A stretch of 64,000 nt of DNA. It comes from Chara braunii. Taxonomy: Eukaryota > Streptophyta > Charophyceae > Charales > Characeae. A program made the position numbers and the translations under genes. The stretch covers positions 1,426,041 through 1,490,040 of the forward strand of contig BFEA01000351.1 in the NCBI GenBank assembly GCA_003427395.1, written 5' to 3'. Of this stretch, positions 37,783 to 50,414 are shown piece after piece (position 1 is the first letter of the stretch; the number at the start of each line of letters is the position of its first letter). The notes under the pieces were generated by a model. It was not told where the DNA came from. It ran no database searches and was given only the letters and a program-made list of their open reading frames with translations.

Positions 37783-39452
37783 GCTAGACCACCCAAACTT
37801 ATGGAACATGTCTAGCCCAGCCATGAAGTATACACAAACATAGGACACAACAACTTTTCTCTTCTTTGGGGCATGTGACCAGGTCACCCTAGCCGCCCTG
37901 AACTATTCAAGTATCCAAGATTTACATAATTGTTTGTACTTAATCTTTTGAGGTAGCATATAATTGAGTCGATCATCTTTAGCTCAAGACTCAGTCTGCC
38001 CCTTCGTACCACAAGTTTTATTCTTAATTAATACTCTCTGCAGTTGGTGAAAAGCTATAGTCAAACCATCCAAACTGATGGAACACTGTCTTACTAGTCT
38101 GTTCATAGGTAATATAATAATAGAGTATAGCCAAGTTATGAAACAGTATTCACCAGTTCGCAGTAGCTGATGCAGATTCCAGGCTTGATCCCCAGATCCC
38201 CACCTTACCTGTGTACAGTACCTGTGTCAACCTGTAGAGTTGAACCTGCGACCTGTAGGATCGCCAGTGGTAGGTAGGACGTCATAGGTTACAGGGTATA
38301 GGAGATTCGAACTGTAGACTTGTCGAGTAGGAGTCTAGACAGTCCAGAGGTCTTAGCTGTAGACATTCCGAAGGGTCAAAGTTGTAGCTGCTACTTACCT
38401 GAAAGCGCAGAGTAGTAGCTGCTGCAGTATCGAAAGGCCAAGTAGATATTTCTAGAAGTGGCCTTTCAGAGTCAGCCCACTATAGGTCCAGGCAAGTGGG
38501 CAAGCGGTGGAAGTCCACCATGTAGAATCAGCAGTCCCAGTCCAGTCAGTCCGGTCCATTCAAGCAAGTATCGTCTGGGACTGTGTTACTGTGTACACCG
38601 TGGGCCAGGGAAACAGGGCAGGCCAACGAGTCACAAAAGTATAAATCAAGAGGCCACGCACAACCATTCATTCATTCCTGCGGAAGCGATGCGGAAGCGC
38701 TGTCTCAGCGTCTTGTGCGAGGAGGTCGGCAGTAGGCCCGAATTCGAAGTGGGTGAGAGGGACGAAGTGTAGTCATCGCGATAGGGTAGAGGCAGCCAGC
38801 GCTGCCATAGTTGTTGCTTAGGGAGAAGTGTGGGTGTGTTGTGTGAGTGTTCGGAGTGTCGCGTGTGGGATATCCACGGTGGTCCAGTGTGTGTGAACAG
38901 TGGGTCGTTGGGCGCTGAGTCGCCATAACCAGTGGAAGTGAACTCTTACCTAGAAGCCATATCTTTGAGTATTGTGTGGGCGCATGTCGCCAGTTGCTTT
39001 GCTGATGTTTACATACATGAAAAGTGTGAATGAGATGAGTATGATTACAGTTATAACCTTCTGGTTTCATCATGTGCGAGGCGTTGGACCAAGATCACCC
39101 AAACTTATGGAACATGTCCTGGTCCTCAGCCTGGTGCATTTCTCTTAAAACCAAAGCAGGAAGAGGTTGAGCCACCCAAACTTATGGAACATGCTCAGAC
39201 CTCCTCGTTCAGGAACTAAAAAAATTGACAAAAACCCAAAATAAACAAGGCGACCAAACCACCCAAACTAATGGAACATGCTTGGCCCCTATAAGGTCAA
39301 CCACAGTCAACAGTCACAAGTCAGAGCAACCAGACCACCCAAACTTATGGAACATGTCTGGTTCTCCAGGCAATTCAAAATAAACATAGCACTGGGCCTT
39401 CCCAAACTTATGTAACTGACCCAGCCTTTGGTTGACCCAGTCAAACTCATGC
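37783..39452. repeat. Hairpin cluster with constant loop and covarying arms (middle B LTR)
   Basis: The core CACCCAAACTTATGGAACAT, or a near match, occurs repeatedly. It is flanked each time by different but complementary arms: GCTAGAC/GTCTAGC (37783-37816), AACCAGAC/GTCTGGTT (39328-39363) and TGAGC/GCTCA extended by GAGGT/ACCTC across one bulge (39163-39203). Others are GGACCAAGAT/GTCCTGGTCC with one mismatch and one wobble (39086-39125) and CTGGG/CCCAG (39392-39424). A decayed copy is at about 38059-38095. On the minus strand the core can be read as MFHKFGW, but the nucleotide core stays constant even at silent positions while the arms vary in a paired way. I know no named element with this pattern. 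Confidence 0.8.
38139..39049 (+). mobile_element. Solo LTR (911 bp) with 4-bp target duplication
   Basis: It begins TGAAACAGTATTCACC and ends ATGATTACA, flanked by GTTA on both sides (38135-38138, 39050-39053). The right B LTR lacks it and reads AAGTTATAACC at the same place (near 55449), which is the expected empty site. A TATAAAT-like box (AAAGTATAAATC, near 38636) suggests plus-strand orientation. Related sequence lies in the C LTRs (about 18560-19980 and 32825-33170), where it ends in (TAC)n. Confidence 0.7.
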
Positions 39453-41039
39453 AACAAAGCCTTTCTCCCAGCCTTCTCCCAGATGCAACCCCACAATATG
39501 CTTTCAGTCAAACAATAAAATTGAAACTGATATTGCACAAACATTCCTTTATTACGTCTGGTTTATGTCCCGAAATCAAATACAAAGTCAAAGTAGAGGG
39601 GCATGCAATATACTTAGTCAAAACGTAATACGGAATAAACATAGGGGTTATAACTGGGTTTATAGAGGGGAAGCAATGATTACCTTTCAGTTCCCTGCCT
39701 CGAGAACTCCTACTGAGTTCCGACAGAGCTCCCGCAATCAGTGGGCTGACTCCCCACAGAGTCTTGCTGCGGTCCTACGGGTTGCAATCCCGCCTGCCGC
39801 CTTCCTCTCAGATAAGGACCAGACTTTAGAGTAAGAAAGATAAAAGATATGGGTTTCAGACTCTCGAGATACAGGAGGGGGACAGACTCAACTCACAGGA
39901 GAGGGCCTTGTTGCCTTGATGCGCCTGAGGGCCCCGCAGTGATGGCCAAAGAGTGCGCTGCAGCTTGGTTAACCGTAGTCAAACCGTCAATTGTTGACTT
40001 TCCGGCGACTCTCCCTATTCGCAGCAAAAACCCCTCCCTTCTTTAACAACTCAATCACCTAGCCGGGCCTCGCGGCCCGAAATGCATTAGCCACAATTCA
40101 ATACACGACTGTGGGTCAAAAATACAGTCTCATTTGTCTCCGTAGTGAAGCAATAGCAGGGTCTAGCTGCCCATGCAGCGGTAGATCGTACATATAGGTG
40201 TCGGCTGCGTAGTCCTTACCCAGCCCTGATCAACCCTCCATTAAGTTGGACCTACTTTACCTCACCCAGCAGGTTTAATCTACAGACCAGCCAATCTGCG
40301 GCCTCCCCGCTGTCTTAGCTTATGAGAGCGCAGTCTGCTCCACAAACAGACCGTCAACCTTGCCACTCCTCTTCGTCCCAACAAGCCGAGCCCCGGCTAC
40401 CAGGCAAGCCTCCGGCCCCTGCTACTCGATGCCAACAGCCCTGTACAGCGAATAACGGCACACCAATGACTGAGTAGCCCTTTGCCCCCGCTGCTCTTTG
40501 TGAAGGAATGGGCAGCGTACCAGCGAGAAGGTAAGTCATCAATATCACTGTTCACTCCCTCTTTACTTACAGTTCATAGGGCAGCCTTGCTTATCAATAT
40601 ATATACATACATACCTATATATATATATACTTTTACTTATTTATCTGCCTTCTTTAACGCACTAAGGGCCACCCCACGTCTAAGTTTCGTGCGCTTCCTC
40701 ATCACTCTCTCCCCTCCTTGTGTTCCTATCTGCTCGTTGCGTCTTCACTCCTTGCTCCGCAGTCCAACCGTACGTGGCAACTAATGCTGCGAATCACGAA
40801 TGAGAGATCATGGACAAGAGTTCAACGAACCGGAGCAGAGATTTCAAATGCAGACTTGATTGCGAGGAGTTGCACGACTGTAGCTTCGCAAGAAAATAGC
40901 GATTTGCAACAAGCTCTACACCCCATGTATGTAGCTTCACCATGCGTCCGGATTCATCGGCTTCTTTCTCCTCCCTATCCCATTGTCCCCCCGTTCCACT
41001 CGCCCTACCCTGTCGCTCGTCTTTACGCTCCCTACTGTG

Positions 41040-44000
41040 TCCGAAGCGTCTTCTGTTTGCACACAGCATTGAGCCTGACTGGCTTCGAGGGGCTTTGGAC
41101 TACCCCAAACGATAACCTCGGCTACGCCAGCGCACAGGCTACAACTCGGGGTTTAGTGCCTTTAGGGCTATTGAGGGTAGCATTTCTCCGAACGGTTAAC
41201 GTACTGAGCACTGTCATAGAGTATTTTCCCGCACAACTGGTACGTATAGTGTCAACAACAGCATTCGCTACTCACGTAATACATGAATTGCCATAAGACA
41301 AAAATTCAGCTCGTGATCCCAACCACTGACCCGTTCAGAATCGCCCACACAGTCGTGATCTGCGATAGTTGCTTAGCCTTTTATCGTTCCCGTACTGTTT
41401 GCTGCATAGGGAAATCCTGCCCACTTGATCAGAATTATAGAGGCTCCACTCTCAACTGAGTACCAGGGGCTGGAAAAATTCCCTTCCTTAGCTTCTCAAT
41501 CACCCGTGGAACAGAGACAAGGGAGGGCCGACTGTTGTAACATTTTAGTTAAAAATGCTCATGACCTTCATTTTTTTTGGGCTGAGTTTGGGGTTGCTGA
41601 AAATGGGTTCTGTTTGTAGCGCATGACGGCACGAGCGAATGACTAAAACAATCCCCGCTGCTGGGAGCAACTGAGAATGACCCCAGCTCAGAGAATGGTC
41701 AAGACTTGATCTCTTCTCAGACTGCACGAATGCGGATTGGTCATGACAACTCAGTCCATGCAACACAAAATGTTACGGCACACGGTTCTCACTCATATCT
41801 CCTTTGTTGACACTTTTTTTTCTCAAGACTGACGGTCTGATTAAGCTGCGACTCCGTTTAACTTCTCTGCCCTTCCGGACGAGGGGTACATACACTAGAC
41901 CTGCAAACTTTAGTCACAACGTAGTAAGTATTTTACTAGTAAATAAGTTATTTTTTGCAGTACAAGCAACCTCTTACCAATTAGCTATAACAAAAGGGGA
42001 TCGAGAGTCTGGAGATCTCCTTAGTCTCCACCGCTTCCCCTTCTGTTGTAGCTACCAGGGTAAGGAGAGACTGTTCTGTATAGGTACTTTTGGAAAGCAG
42101 TTGAATGATCCGGACAATAGAAGCCTAATTGTTTAGTGTTGTAAGGATCAAATCAGATTAAGGCATCTTCAATCAACTCTTCCTCGAAACTCCGAGAAGC
42201 ATTTGTTCCATACTTACACCTGAGAGGGCTTCACATTTATTATCAGATAGTGAACATTGGTCAACCTCAGTAATTAGTCCCCCTTACCTTTCAGAATGCC
42301 CTGTCACTACTCGGGAAGTCACTTACTAGCGACCCTGTCACTGTCACCTTCGGATAACAACAATCAAATTAAACTCAATCAGTGTCCATGTGGCCAGAGT
42401 TTATTCCTAACAATAAGGACTCGGTGATAAGCTCCCGCTCAAATATTAAATCCAGCTACTACATGTCTTTCGCTGGTGATCCCTCATCACTCCTTCAAGT
42501 TTTCGTGCTCAATGATCCGTTTCGCAGCACTGGGTGATAAGGAACCAAAAAATCACGTGCGAGTTGCTTAGATCATCCCGACCACAACGTCAACACGCTC
42601 ACGCGGGAGAAAGGAAACGCCCTTACAGGGCTCTGATACTCAGCTATACACATCCAAGAACCTATTTCTACTCACTCATCGTCCCGCGAAAATTCACCGA
42701 GCACCTACCCACGCGGTTGTCGGTAATCATTGTCAGACGTAGGAAAAAGGGAGATCTGCGAAAGGCGCTCAATGATAAGATAAGACATTCTCCTACTCGA
42801 GGCAACCCGTACTTCCGATGACATAAAAAAAAAGGTGTACACGCGCATACGCCTCGCCGAATGGCTAAATATCTTGGCCCAATTTACATCATCCGCCTCT
42901 CAAACCAAGTACAATCACCCGTTCCTTCCCTTCTCACGAGTACAAGTAGACTTTCTTGTCTTTCGACCGATAGGTGCACTATCTGAGCACATTCAACGAG
43001 CAGTGAGAAAGGGGGACTACGGTCAACGCGTTCGAATCTTTTCCGCCCTTCTCGAGGGACTATCAAAGATCTGGCTTCACCTAAGTGGCATGTCCATGAC
43101 AAGCATGTGTGTACAATGAACCTTCACAAGAAAAAAAAAGGGAAAGACGCGGGGCGCATCAAAGGCAGGCAACGAAAGCGAGTTCCTGCGTGGAACGAGC
43201 GGAATACAACGCCATAAACCCGGTCTCCGTATTGCTCACCACTGCCAGTACTCTCTTCACTAAACGTGGCAGCTCCAGACTCGACTCAATGATTGGACGA
43301 AGCCAGCGCCAGCCAAGGGGTCTTACCCCTTTTCCCAGTCACAATAGCCTACGTCTTGTTATTGTCTCCTTTTCTTTCTCCTAGTACACTATAGATGCCA
43401 AGTAGGATTAGTACCCCCGTCCTCATGGTCTGATCTCAAATCCCTCTTTACGGTGTCAACCGCAGTCGTTCACGGATGCCTAAAGAAACAGTCTCCACAC
43501 CACTGTTGAAGGCGCGCCTATAACTTGCCCCCTTCGATCCCACTCTGAGGGCATGGGTTTCGCAGACCGAATTGGTGACGTCAACCGCTATCTTACCATG
43601 GTTATCACCCTGAACTTGACCCGATTAGCTCAGAGTCACACTACTCACATACTGGCTGCTCAGGGCCCGCCCATCCCTCTCTTTACTCGCCTCATCGGCA
43701 CAAGATGCTTATGCGCACATGTGACGCCTCACTGGCTGTCCGACCAGAGCACGCGTATAGACTCCCTTCCTTTCTTCTGTTCATCCGAAAAATGACCCTC
43801 GCAGTGACCACTCACCACTGTTCTCCCTTCGCGTATGGGAGTCGGGCTGACGTCAACAAGCAAGTTGTCCCCTTCTTGCCTCTTAACTGTCGCTCTGTCA
43901 GTAGCGCTCTCTTACGCTCTCTCTCTCTCCGACTCTCTTCACACAGCAAGTGTACACCTCTTCAATCGCGACCCTACCTCCAAATGCAGTAGCCAAACTC

Positions 44001-44140
44001 GAAAGCACGGAGCTCGTACGAGTGGCGTGGTTGACTGCTCCGGGACGCCGGAACGACGCGTACTGTAGCGCTTAAAAACTAGCCTGGATCGCCACGCCCA
44101 TCGTCTGAGCCCAAAAACAAAACTGGTCGTCAAGGTGTCG
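41040..44140. other. Middle B LTR segment without recognised features
   Basis: It lies between the last stretch shared with the right LTR and the stretch shared with the left LTR. I see no repeat, tRNA or coding frame with support. The right LTR has unrelated-looking sequence of different length at the matching place (57430-59310). Confidence 0.5.
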
Positions 44141-44710
44141 TCAACCAGTCTCTCTTCTCGCATGGTTAGCCGCCTGTGTCTGTCCTCTCGTTCCGACACT
44201 CATTTTCCCTGTAGTCCTCTGTAACTGCCTCACTCGCCCGTCTTTCACGCTGACGAGTGTCATCCTTTCTCTATTCCGTTGGCCCGAACTGGCCTCTGGG
44301 CCACCCTCCACTGACCCTGCCAGTGGGTGGTTCCTCCGTATCTGGTCCAATCCGTGCCAGGACTGTGTCGTAGCCTCTCGATCGCTTGATTCACTTTCCG
44401 CCTCTGTATCGCGATCCAAATGTTGTTGTTCTCGTTCCACCGTGTCTGTGGAGGTTCCCTCGTCCAGGTAAGTGACAATCACTTTCATTTCGTTTGTGAC
44501 CCCGTCCCTCAAGCACCTCCTTTCTGCGCGGTCCCTGGCCTCAGTAATCGCCCTCTGCAAGTCTGGATCCACTCTCATATCCTCTTCTCGCCCACCTTCC
44601 ACGTTTATCTTTAACTTTGCCTCCTGTCTGCTGTAGCTATAGTCCAGTATAGCTGTCACCGTAGGCCCATCTCCTGACTTCGCTCCCAGTTGTAGAGAGA
44701 CTGGATGCAT
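44141..44710 (-). CDS. LTR-encoded ORF, unknown function (copy 2)
   Basis: This is a 189-residue frame in the middle B LTR, the paralogue of 4641-5234. The shared blocks are a GDGP-x-x-T-x-IL opening near residue 13, KINVEG, EARDRAERRC near residue 57, the DT-x-x-x-EQ region and GPEASS near residue 138. Upstream, a different frame encodes a GYRPR segment matching GYRPG in copy 1, so one indel has probably separated the original N-terminus and the ATG at 44710 is secondary. The C-terminal quarter diverges. Nothing comparable was found in the right LTR, so this section may be lost there. The family is not recognised. Confidence 0.5.
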   Translation of the reverse strand: MHPVSLQLGAKSGDGPTVTAILDYSYSRQEAKLKINVEGGREEDMRVDPDLQRAITEARDRAERRCLRDGVTNEMKVIVTYLDEGTSTDTVEREQQHLDRDTEAESESSDREATTQSWHGLDQIRRNHPLAGSVEGGPEASSGQRNRERMTLVSVKDGRVRQLQRTTGKMSVGTRGQTQAANHARRETG

Positions 44711-45424
44711 CTCGGCCTATAGCCGTATAGTCCGCTGCTCCGCACCATAGTGAGCCCTCCCGAACCAACAACAGATATCAGGCTACTCACACTCAGAATA
44801 GTCAGGCCTTAGCACTTTACGCACACACGCGCACGCAGAATTGCTTTACACTTCACGCTGCAGCACAGTCCTCCTACTAGTCCGCCCACAACCAGCACGG
44901 CGAGATTGCTCATGCCCCGGTTGTCGAAAGCTTGTCCCCTCTTTTTTATAAGGTCTCCACTCCCCACAAGCCTGGCGCTCTAAACGAGGGGTTCAGGTGA
45001 CTTTCAACGTCTCTGTATTATGATAATTCGTAATTCACAAGCTAAAACAAACAAAAAAAAGAGGAACATAAAAAGGCACTACGCCATACAATACGCCATC
45101 GGTCGCAGGGCCAACCATTGCGTGAACATACCGCAAAACTTAGTGCGGTGGTCCCATAACGGGATACCGACCAACGCTCTTCTCTCTTCAAAGTGAGTCG
45201 TCGGCCTACCTCTATCGGGTACCCGTATCCGATGGCAAGGAGGGGGCTTATGACCCCCCATGGGGTGTGATAGGCCTCCTACCGATGTGGCCGCGGGTCG
45301 CCCCTCTTTTGGGGTCTTACCCCGTGGAACTCACTCATAGACGATATGCATGGAGTCCGCCAACTTAGGTCGTAGACCATTGAGCTCAGAATTCTAACCG
45401 TTGGCCTTCCCGCGAAGTGACAGG

Positions 45425-45490
45425 CCAAAAGGAAACTTCAGAAAATTAACAATGATAATAATAATAGTAACAACAATAATAAAACGAAAT
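45425..45490. repeat. Short AAT-rich tract
   Basis: An imperfect AAT/AAC microsatellite matching the one at about 5850-5885 in the left LTR; it supports alignment of the two LTRs. Confidence 0.6.
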
Positions 45491-46617
45491 AAGAAACGAA
45501 AGGAAATCATATCGACACTGCAGTCAGACGTCACTAAATCGCCTCAAACTAAAGCGAGGGTCCAGATCTGTGCGCAGATCTGACACCTGACTCCCCTTTT
45601 CTCTTCCTATTCCCCCTTTTCCTTTTCTTTCTTTTTCTTTTAACCCTTTTCTGTCCGGCTGTACCAGCGAGCCTACACACCTAACCCATAACCTGACCAG
45701 GGACTGATCGGCGTGCAGTAGAAAAGACTGCGTCGGCCTATCTACTTCTGCGTCCCTGGGCGAACCCAGCGGTTACCACGACCATAGGCCGGTAGTGCTC
45801 TTCTGTACAGCAGGGCGCCGAGTCTGCGTGGACCAATGGAAAGCCCAGTGGCGCACCATTTTGCAGAGGGCAGGCGCCAACTGGGTCGGTCCATAGCAGG
45901 GTATAGCTTGGGCTCTAGAGGGTTGCGGAGGTTTGGGAACATGCCTACAAGCCGCAGTGCCTGAATGAGGGACACCAATTGAGTAGAAGCCTGGCGCACG
46001 GAGGAGGGTCGGGACACCGCGCCCTCCGACACCGCACCTACAGTGCCCGCGGCCAGTTCCCAATCTTTTGAGTCCCACAGACATGCTCTCTCCAAACCTC
46101 TCTCTGCAAGCCGCGGTTGACGGGAGGTGTACCCTCCTGGCCATGGCTACCTGGATCTAATCCACCCTTCCACGGGCCCCACAATGGTGTTGGGGTGGTA
46201 GCAAATATCCAAATGAGAACTTTGAAGACCGAAGTGGAGAGGGGTTCCACAGGTGGGCTGCTACAAAGGCCCTTCCATAGTGGCTCAGATCACTCCTTCC
46301 GAGGCACTGCTCACCCCTCTCTCAGGTCCTCGCGGGCATATGCATACTCAAACTTCGCGGCAGATTTACGACCGGCGGGCGGTAAACTTACAAAGGCCCG
46401 CACCCCCAGGTTTCTTTTCCGTCTTGTGGATTGTTCTCTCTCTCCGGCTCGCATGCAAGCTGAGCTCCTTGGTCCGCAGTTCAAGACGGAAGGGATAGAG
46501 ATAATTCCACCTGAAACCCTAGCGAGCTGGAACCCGAAATAACGTCCGCTTCCCGTTATTCTAACATTGATACGAACGAACCGGCCCCGTCGGTCTCATT
46601 ACCGATCACCAGCAAAG

Positions 46618-46619
<2 letters not shown>

Positions 46620-46649
<30 letters not shown>
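46620..46649. repeat. Poly(A) tract inside the LTR
   Basis: About 30 consecutive A. The left LTR has 14-15 A near 7067 and the right LTR about 20 A near 59912 at the same place. It is a length-variable homopolymer, not a retroposon tail. Confidence 0.9.
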
Positions 46650-46654
<5 letters not shown>

Positions 46655-48431
46655 AACCTAAATAAAAACCGGGGCGACGCCCCGCCAGCTTTTGATGCCG
46701 CGCACCCCGTTTATCATGCAGAAGGCTCACCGTTGTCGAGGCCTTCAACCCCTCGGCCCCTTCTCGCTACTCCGATATCCCGCGTCACCGCCGCTCGACC
46801 TCGATCCTTGAATCTCCCTGATGAAAGTTCGACACCGTAACCGCCAGTGCTAGGCTCAAGTCTTGGTGTAACTCCGACGGACATCTAAATTAAACCAATA
46901 CTGCGGGACCCGCAGACCTACCGCAAATGCTTCAAAGTCACAGTGTTGTCGATGCCGTCCTCCGCACGTATGCACGAGTCACCGGTAAGTGCACCAATCA
47001 AACGACAAAAAATCTATTTAATCCTAATTTAATAAAAAATTAAAAATCTGGCCGGCGACCACACTGACTCTTCAGTCATCAAGGATAAAAAAAGATCACG
47101 CGCGCCTTAAGCCTGCGCGCCCACACACTCTCCGCTCTAGTCAACCAAGCAGTCAATGTAAATCACATACACAGCCGTGCCTCGCGCATAATACTTAATC
47201 TTTACACCAAACTTATTTTCTGTCATTTGCAAAAACCACGACGGATACCCTTATAAGGGTATTCGCACCGACAACTTACCGGATCATATTAAGCGATGTC
47301 CCCGTCGCTTTGCAAGATCAAGAAGCTATAAACCCATCCAAAACTCCAAATGCTGACGATACAGGAACCAATCCGATCAGCCGACAGACTCCGGTTCGAG
47401 GCCTCCAACAATCCAAGCCCTTACAGCTATATGCTGCCAGGATTCTAATATGGGTCTCCATTGTCCCCACATTAGGACGCAAATGTACTGGACATACGTA
47501 CTACAACATAAGTTACAGCGGCCCCTCTCAATTGTTCTCTCCCCTTCGTCCTAGACAAACGCCGACTTTTCGTTACGTGTCCTTAGTCTCCACCCTGCGA
47601 GCAGGGCCATAACCAAGGATGCGGACCCTAACCGAGACCTTAGAAGGCACTCTCGCCTCCCTCCAATAACTTTCACAATCAAACATATATATATATATAT
47701 AAATCTTATCTCAACACACCTTCTGCAGTCTAGTACATGAAGGTTAGGTCTCCATCTTGACCCACCGTAGTCTGGGCGATCGTGCCAGGTCTACGACCCA
47801 CCGCATTTGTTATTTTAGCGGTAGTGCCCTCGCAGGTTGCGCCACGATAGGCTTTTTTTATCCTGATAAGAATTCAATCAGGACTCAAAAAATACTCGAC
47901 TCCTACCCCACGCTCCCCACGGCAGGTAAAACCCTCCTGGGTGGCCACACACCATTAAGTCTTTACCCCTTCTAGTGAGACGTGGGCCCGCTGCCAGGTT
48001 GCACCGGTCAGCAGCCAACACTAGGGGTTGCGCCCTAGTGATGCTAAACTTTACCGTTAGCTTGGTATTCTCACAAATTTCCAGGATGTAGTACAAGCGG
48101 CTGGACGGTGTGTCGCAACGATACAGACCTATTGCGGGACTACGCAAAGGTCGGTTACGCATAAAAGGCATTTACCAGCCCTCTGTGCGTTAACATAGAG
48201 AGAACACGGCAGCCTCTTCACTATCACAAAACAGAATCACCTCCAGATCCGCAAGGTCGTGGCCCCCTTCCTTGACCAGGGCAAGAAAACCACACATCCC
48301 GAAACATCCCCCGATGAAGTTTCTTGCGACCTTCTAAAAAATTACATCAATGGCCAAGCAAAACGTGGTCCTCCTCATCAGACTTTATCATTCAAAATAA
48401 ACTTACCATGCCATTAACTCTATTTACTCCC

Positions 48432-48901
48432 ACAAGAGGTTAACGGGACATTTTGTTTTCAGGCCTGAAATTTATGAAATTAGGGTTTTGGGCTCAAAAT
48501 TCATATTTTTTTGGAATTCCAAGTTTTTGCTATATATGTATTTTGATAGGGTTGTCGTATATAAAATTTGGGGTTATTTGGAGTTTTAGAATTTGCGCTA
48601 TTAAGATTTCTGAAATTTTTGAAATTGGTTTAGTTTTTTTTGGGCCAAATTTCATGGAAATGCACCTTTGGCTTGCTGTTTTATATGTTTTTGATTGCTT
48701 TTTTTAGGTTTTTTTTTCTGTGATGAGTCTTAAGAAATGCACTCTATAGATTGGTGTGAAGTGTTGTTAAAACTACTGTCTGGTTTTCTTATAAATGGGC
48801 CTGAAAAATAGGTGCATCTGGTTTTCAGGCCTGAAATTTCTGAAATTAGGTTTTTGGGCTCAAATTTCATGTTTTTTTGGAATTTCAAGTTTTTGCTATA
48901 T
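48432..48901. mobile_element. 470-bp insertion with 81-bp direct repeats
   Basis: It is absent from copy 1, where the flanks near 8870-8880 are nearly joined. An 81-bp sequence starting GTTTTCAGGCCTGAAATTT occurs at both ends (48455-48535 and 48821-48901) with several differences. It could be a fragment of a ~366-bp satellite or a tiny element with terminal direct repeats. No target duplication is clear. Confidence 0.6.
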
Positions 48902-49802
48902 GAGGTCTCTCTCAATAGGTCTCTCAGCCATCCCTTCTCTGTTTAGGATGAACTCTCATGCGACCTTTCATTAAAACATCTTCTCTGTCTTGAAGATGAG
49001 TCTTCCAATGAGCACAAGACCACCTTCCCACTTGAAGGCGTCTCAACCATAAAACAACTCAAACTGAAAGACCAACTTATGAGTCCTTGCCACAACTCAA
49101 TCAATAAACATTCGGCATGGTAAGCGCTCGAGTCTCAAAAGACCCATAAATCCCTTAGGATTCTCACACCTTCACAAAAACAGAGTGCACTCCCTCTTCT
49201 TATACACGACCCTATCACCCGCCCGTGGGCAGATCGCACGAGTATACTCAAGCGTAGACAATTCACATTCACTCACATTCACGAAATTCTCAGCACATGA
49301 GATGTTTCTCATACATCTCTCTCACAAAACCATCATACATTAGGATAAAACCACACAAGTGAGAGTGATTGTGATCGTCATATACAAGGGAATACTCTTT
49401 AAATAAAATTTCAACACACCATGCACTTAGGGGTATAGTATCCCAACTCAAAAGTTAATCAATATGGTCTTGAATTACATATATACACATAAGGTTGAAC
49501 ACCCTCAACTCAAACTGACACCAGTATCACACACAAAAATCGCGACCTCCCCGACCAGAGCTAAAACTGAAACAGTCTTGGACGTAATCACATCCCTCCA
49601 ATCGGAGGGGTCCAAGCAATTCAAGACATACCCAAATATCCAAGAAAAGTAAGATTAAACATCATTTATACACAAGTCTCACAACTACACTTCTAGGTTA
49701 GAGAGTCTACCTTCTGCACGTTGAGGTCTCTTCCTAAGTCTCTCATACCTCTTACATATGTACAACCATCTGGACCTAGACACGAAGTAGGCCCCATATC
49801 CC

Positions 49803-50414
49803 CTACTCTCGCGCTCTCAAAGCGGTTTCCGCTGCAGCCTCTATTCTCTCATGTCCCCCGAAACACTTCTCTACCAGAAACTCGGGCAGGACGAATCGCA
49901 ATGGGGCAGAAGGAAGCCCGAATTCATCGGCATGCTTGACTTGTACATGGGTCGCCACTCGCTCTTCCCCTTCATGGACCCTTCTTCTTGTTCATTTTGC
50001 CGCAGCTCCCTCAGCTATTCTTAATGGTCTCGCAAGCAAGCTCTCGTGCCCAAGTGCCAACTCAACCCCATGCTTGACCCAGAATGAGGAAGATGCGTAC
50101 AGGGTTACCCTTACGATCGCGCAATCTTCATCATCCTTAAAGTCGGACCTGATCCAAGCGAAAATACCCATGTCCATCAATGTGCCCCGTTAGGAAGAGA
50201 TATACTCTCCTTTCTTGACTCGCCTCGACAAGAAAATCTCAAGCCTATTTTCCCTTTTTACTGGTGAGGTCACACATGGATCTTCCTTTGCATAAGGCAT
50301 CCCGAATTGCCCTTGCTCCGGTCTGGGTTCTGCCCACCACAGAAAAACGTCCAGCATACGCCTTCCGTTATCATACTGATAATCATATCCCACAATCCTT
50401 ATCCCTGAAGCCAT
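49803..50414 (-). pseudogene. Broken copy of the internal-region ORF
   Basis: It aligns with 9790-10380 and keeps a better start: ATG at 50414 followed by ASGIRIVGYDYQY. Two in-frame stops break it. Both fall on tryptophan codons of the intact copy: TGG to TAA at 50190-50192 (after YISS) and TGG to TGA after IAEGAAAK. The frame is otherwise preserved around them, so decay began recently relative to the split from copy 1. Confidence 0.75.

Larger units (their letters stand above)
36780..47273 (-). mobile_element. Middle B LTR, second part (after element C)
   Basis: The first four bases are the target duplication of C; ACAAGGAATAATC then continues the LTR interrupted at 14178. It aligns with the right LTR from 54141 to about 57430 and again at 59310-60561, and with the left LTR at 44140-47273. 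It ends CACCGACA after the terminal palindrome, and the second internal region starts at 47274. One LTR therefore serves two internal regions. It contains the hairpin cluster, a solo LTR and the LTR ORF. Confidence 0.83.

Noticed and set aside
40718-41296. 192-codon plus-strand frame
   Set aside because: The right LTR copy of the first half is broken into different frames and the second half has no counterpart, so there is no sign of selection.
46620-46649. Poly(A) tail of a retroposed gene
   Set aside because: All three B LTRs have an A tract of varying length at the same position, so it is part of the LTR.
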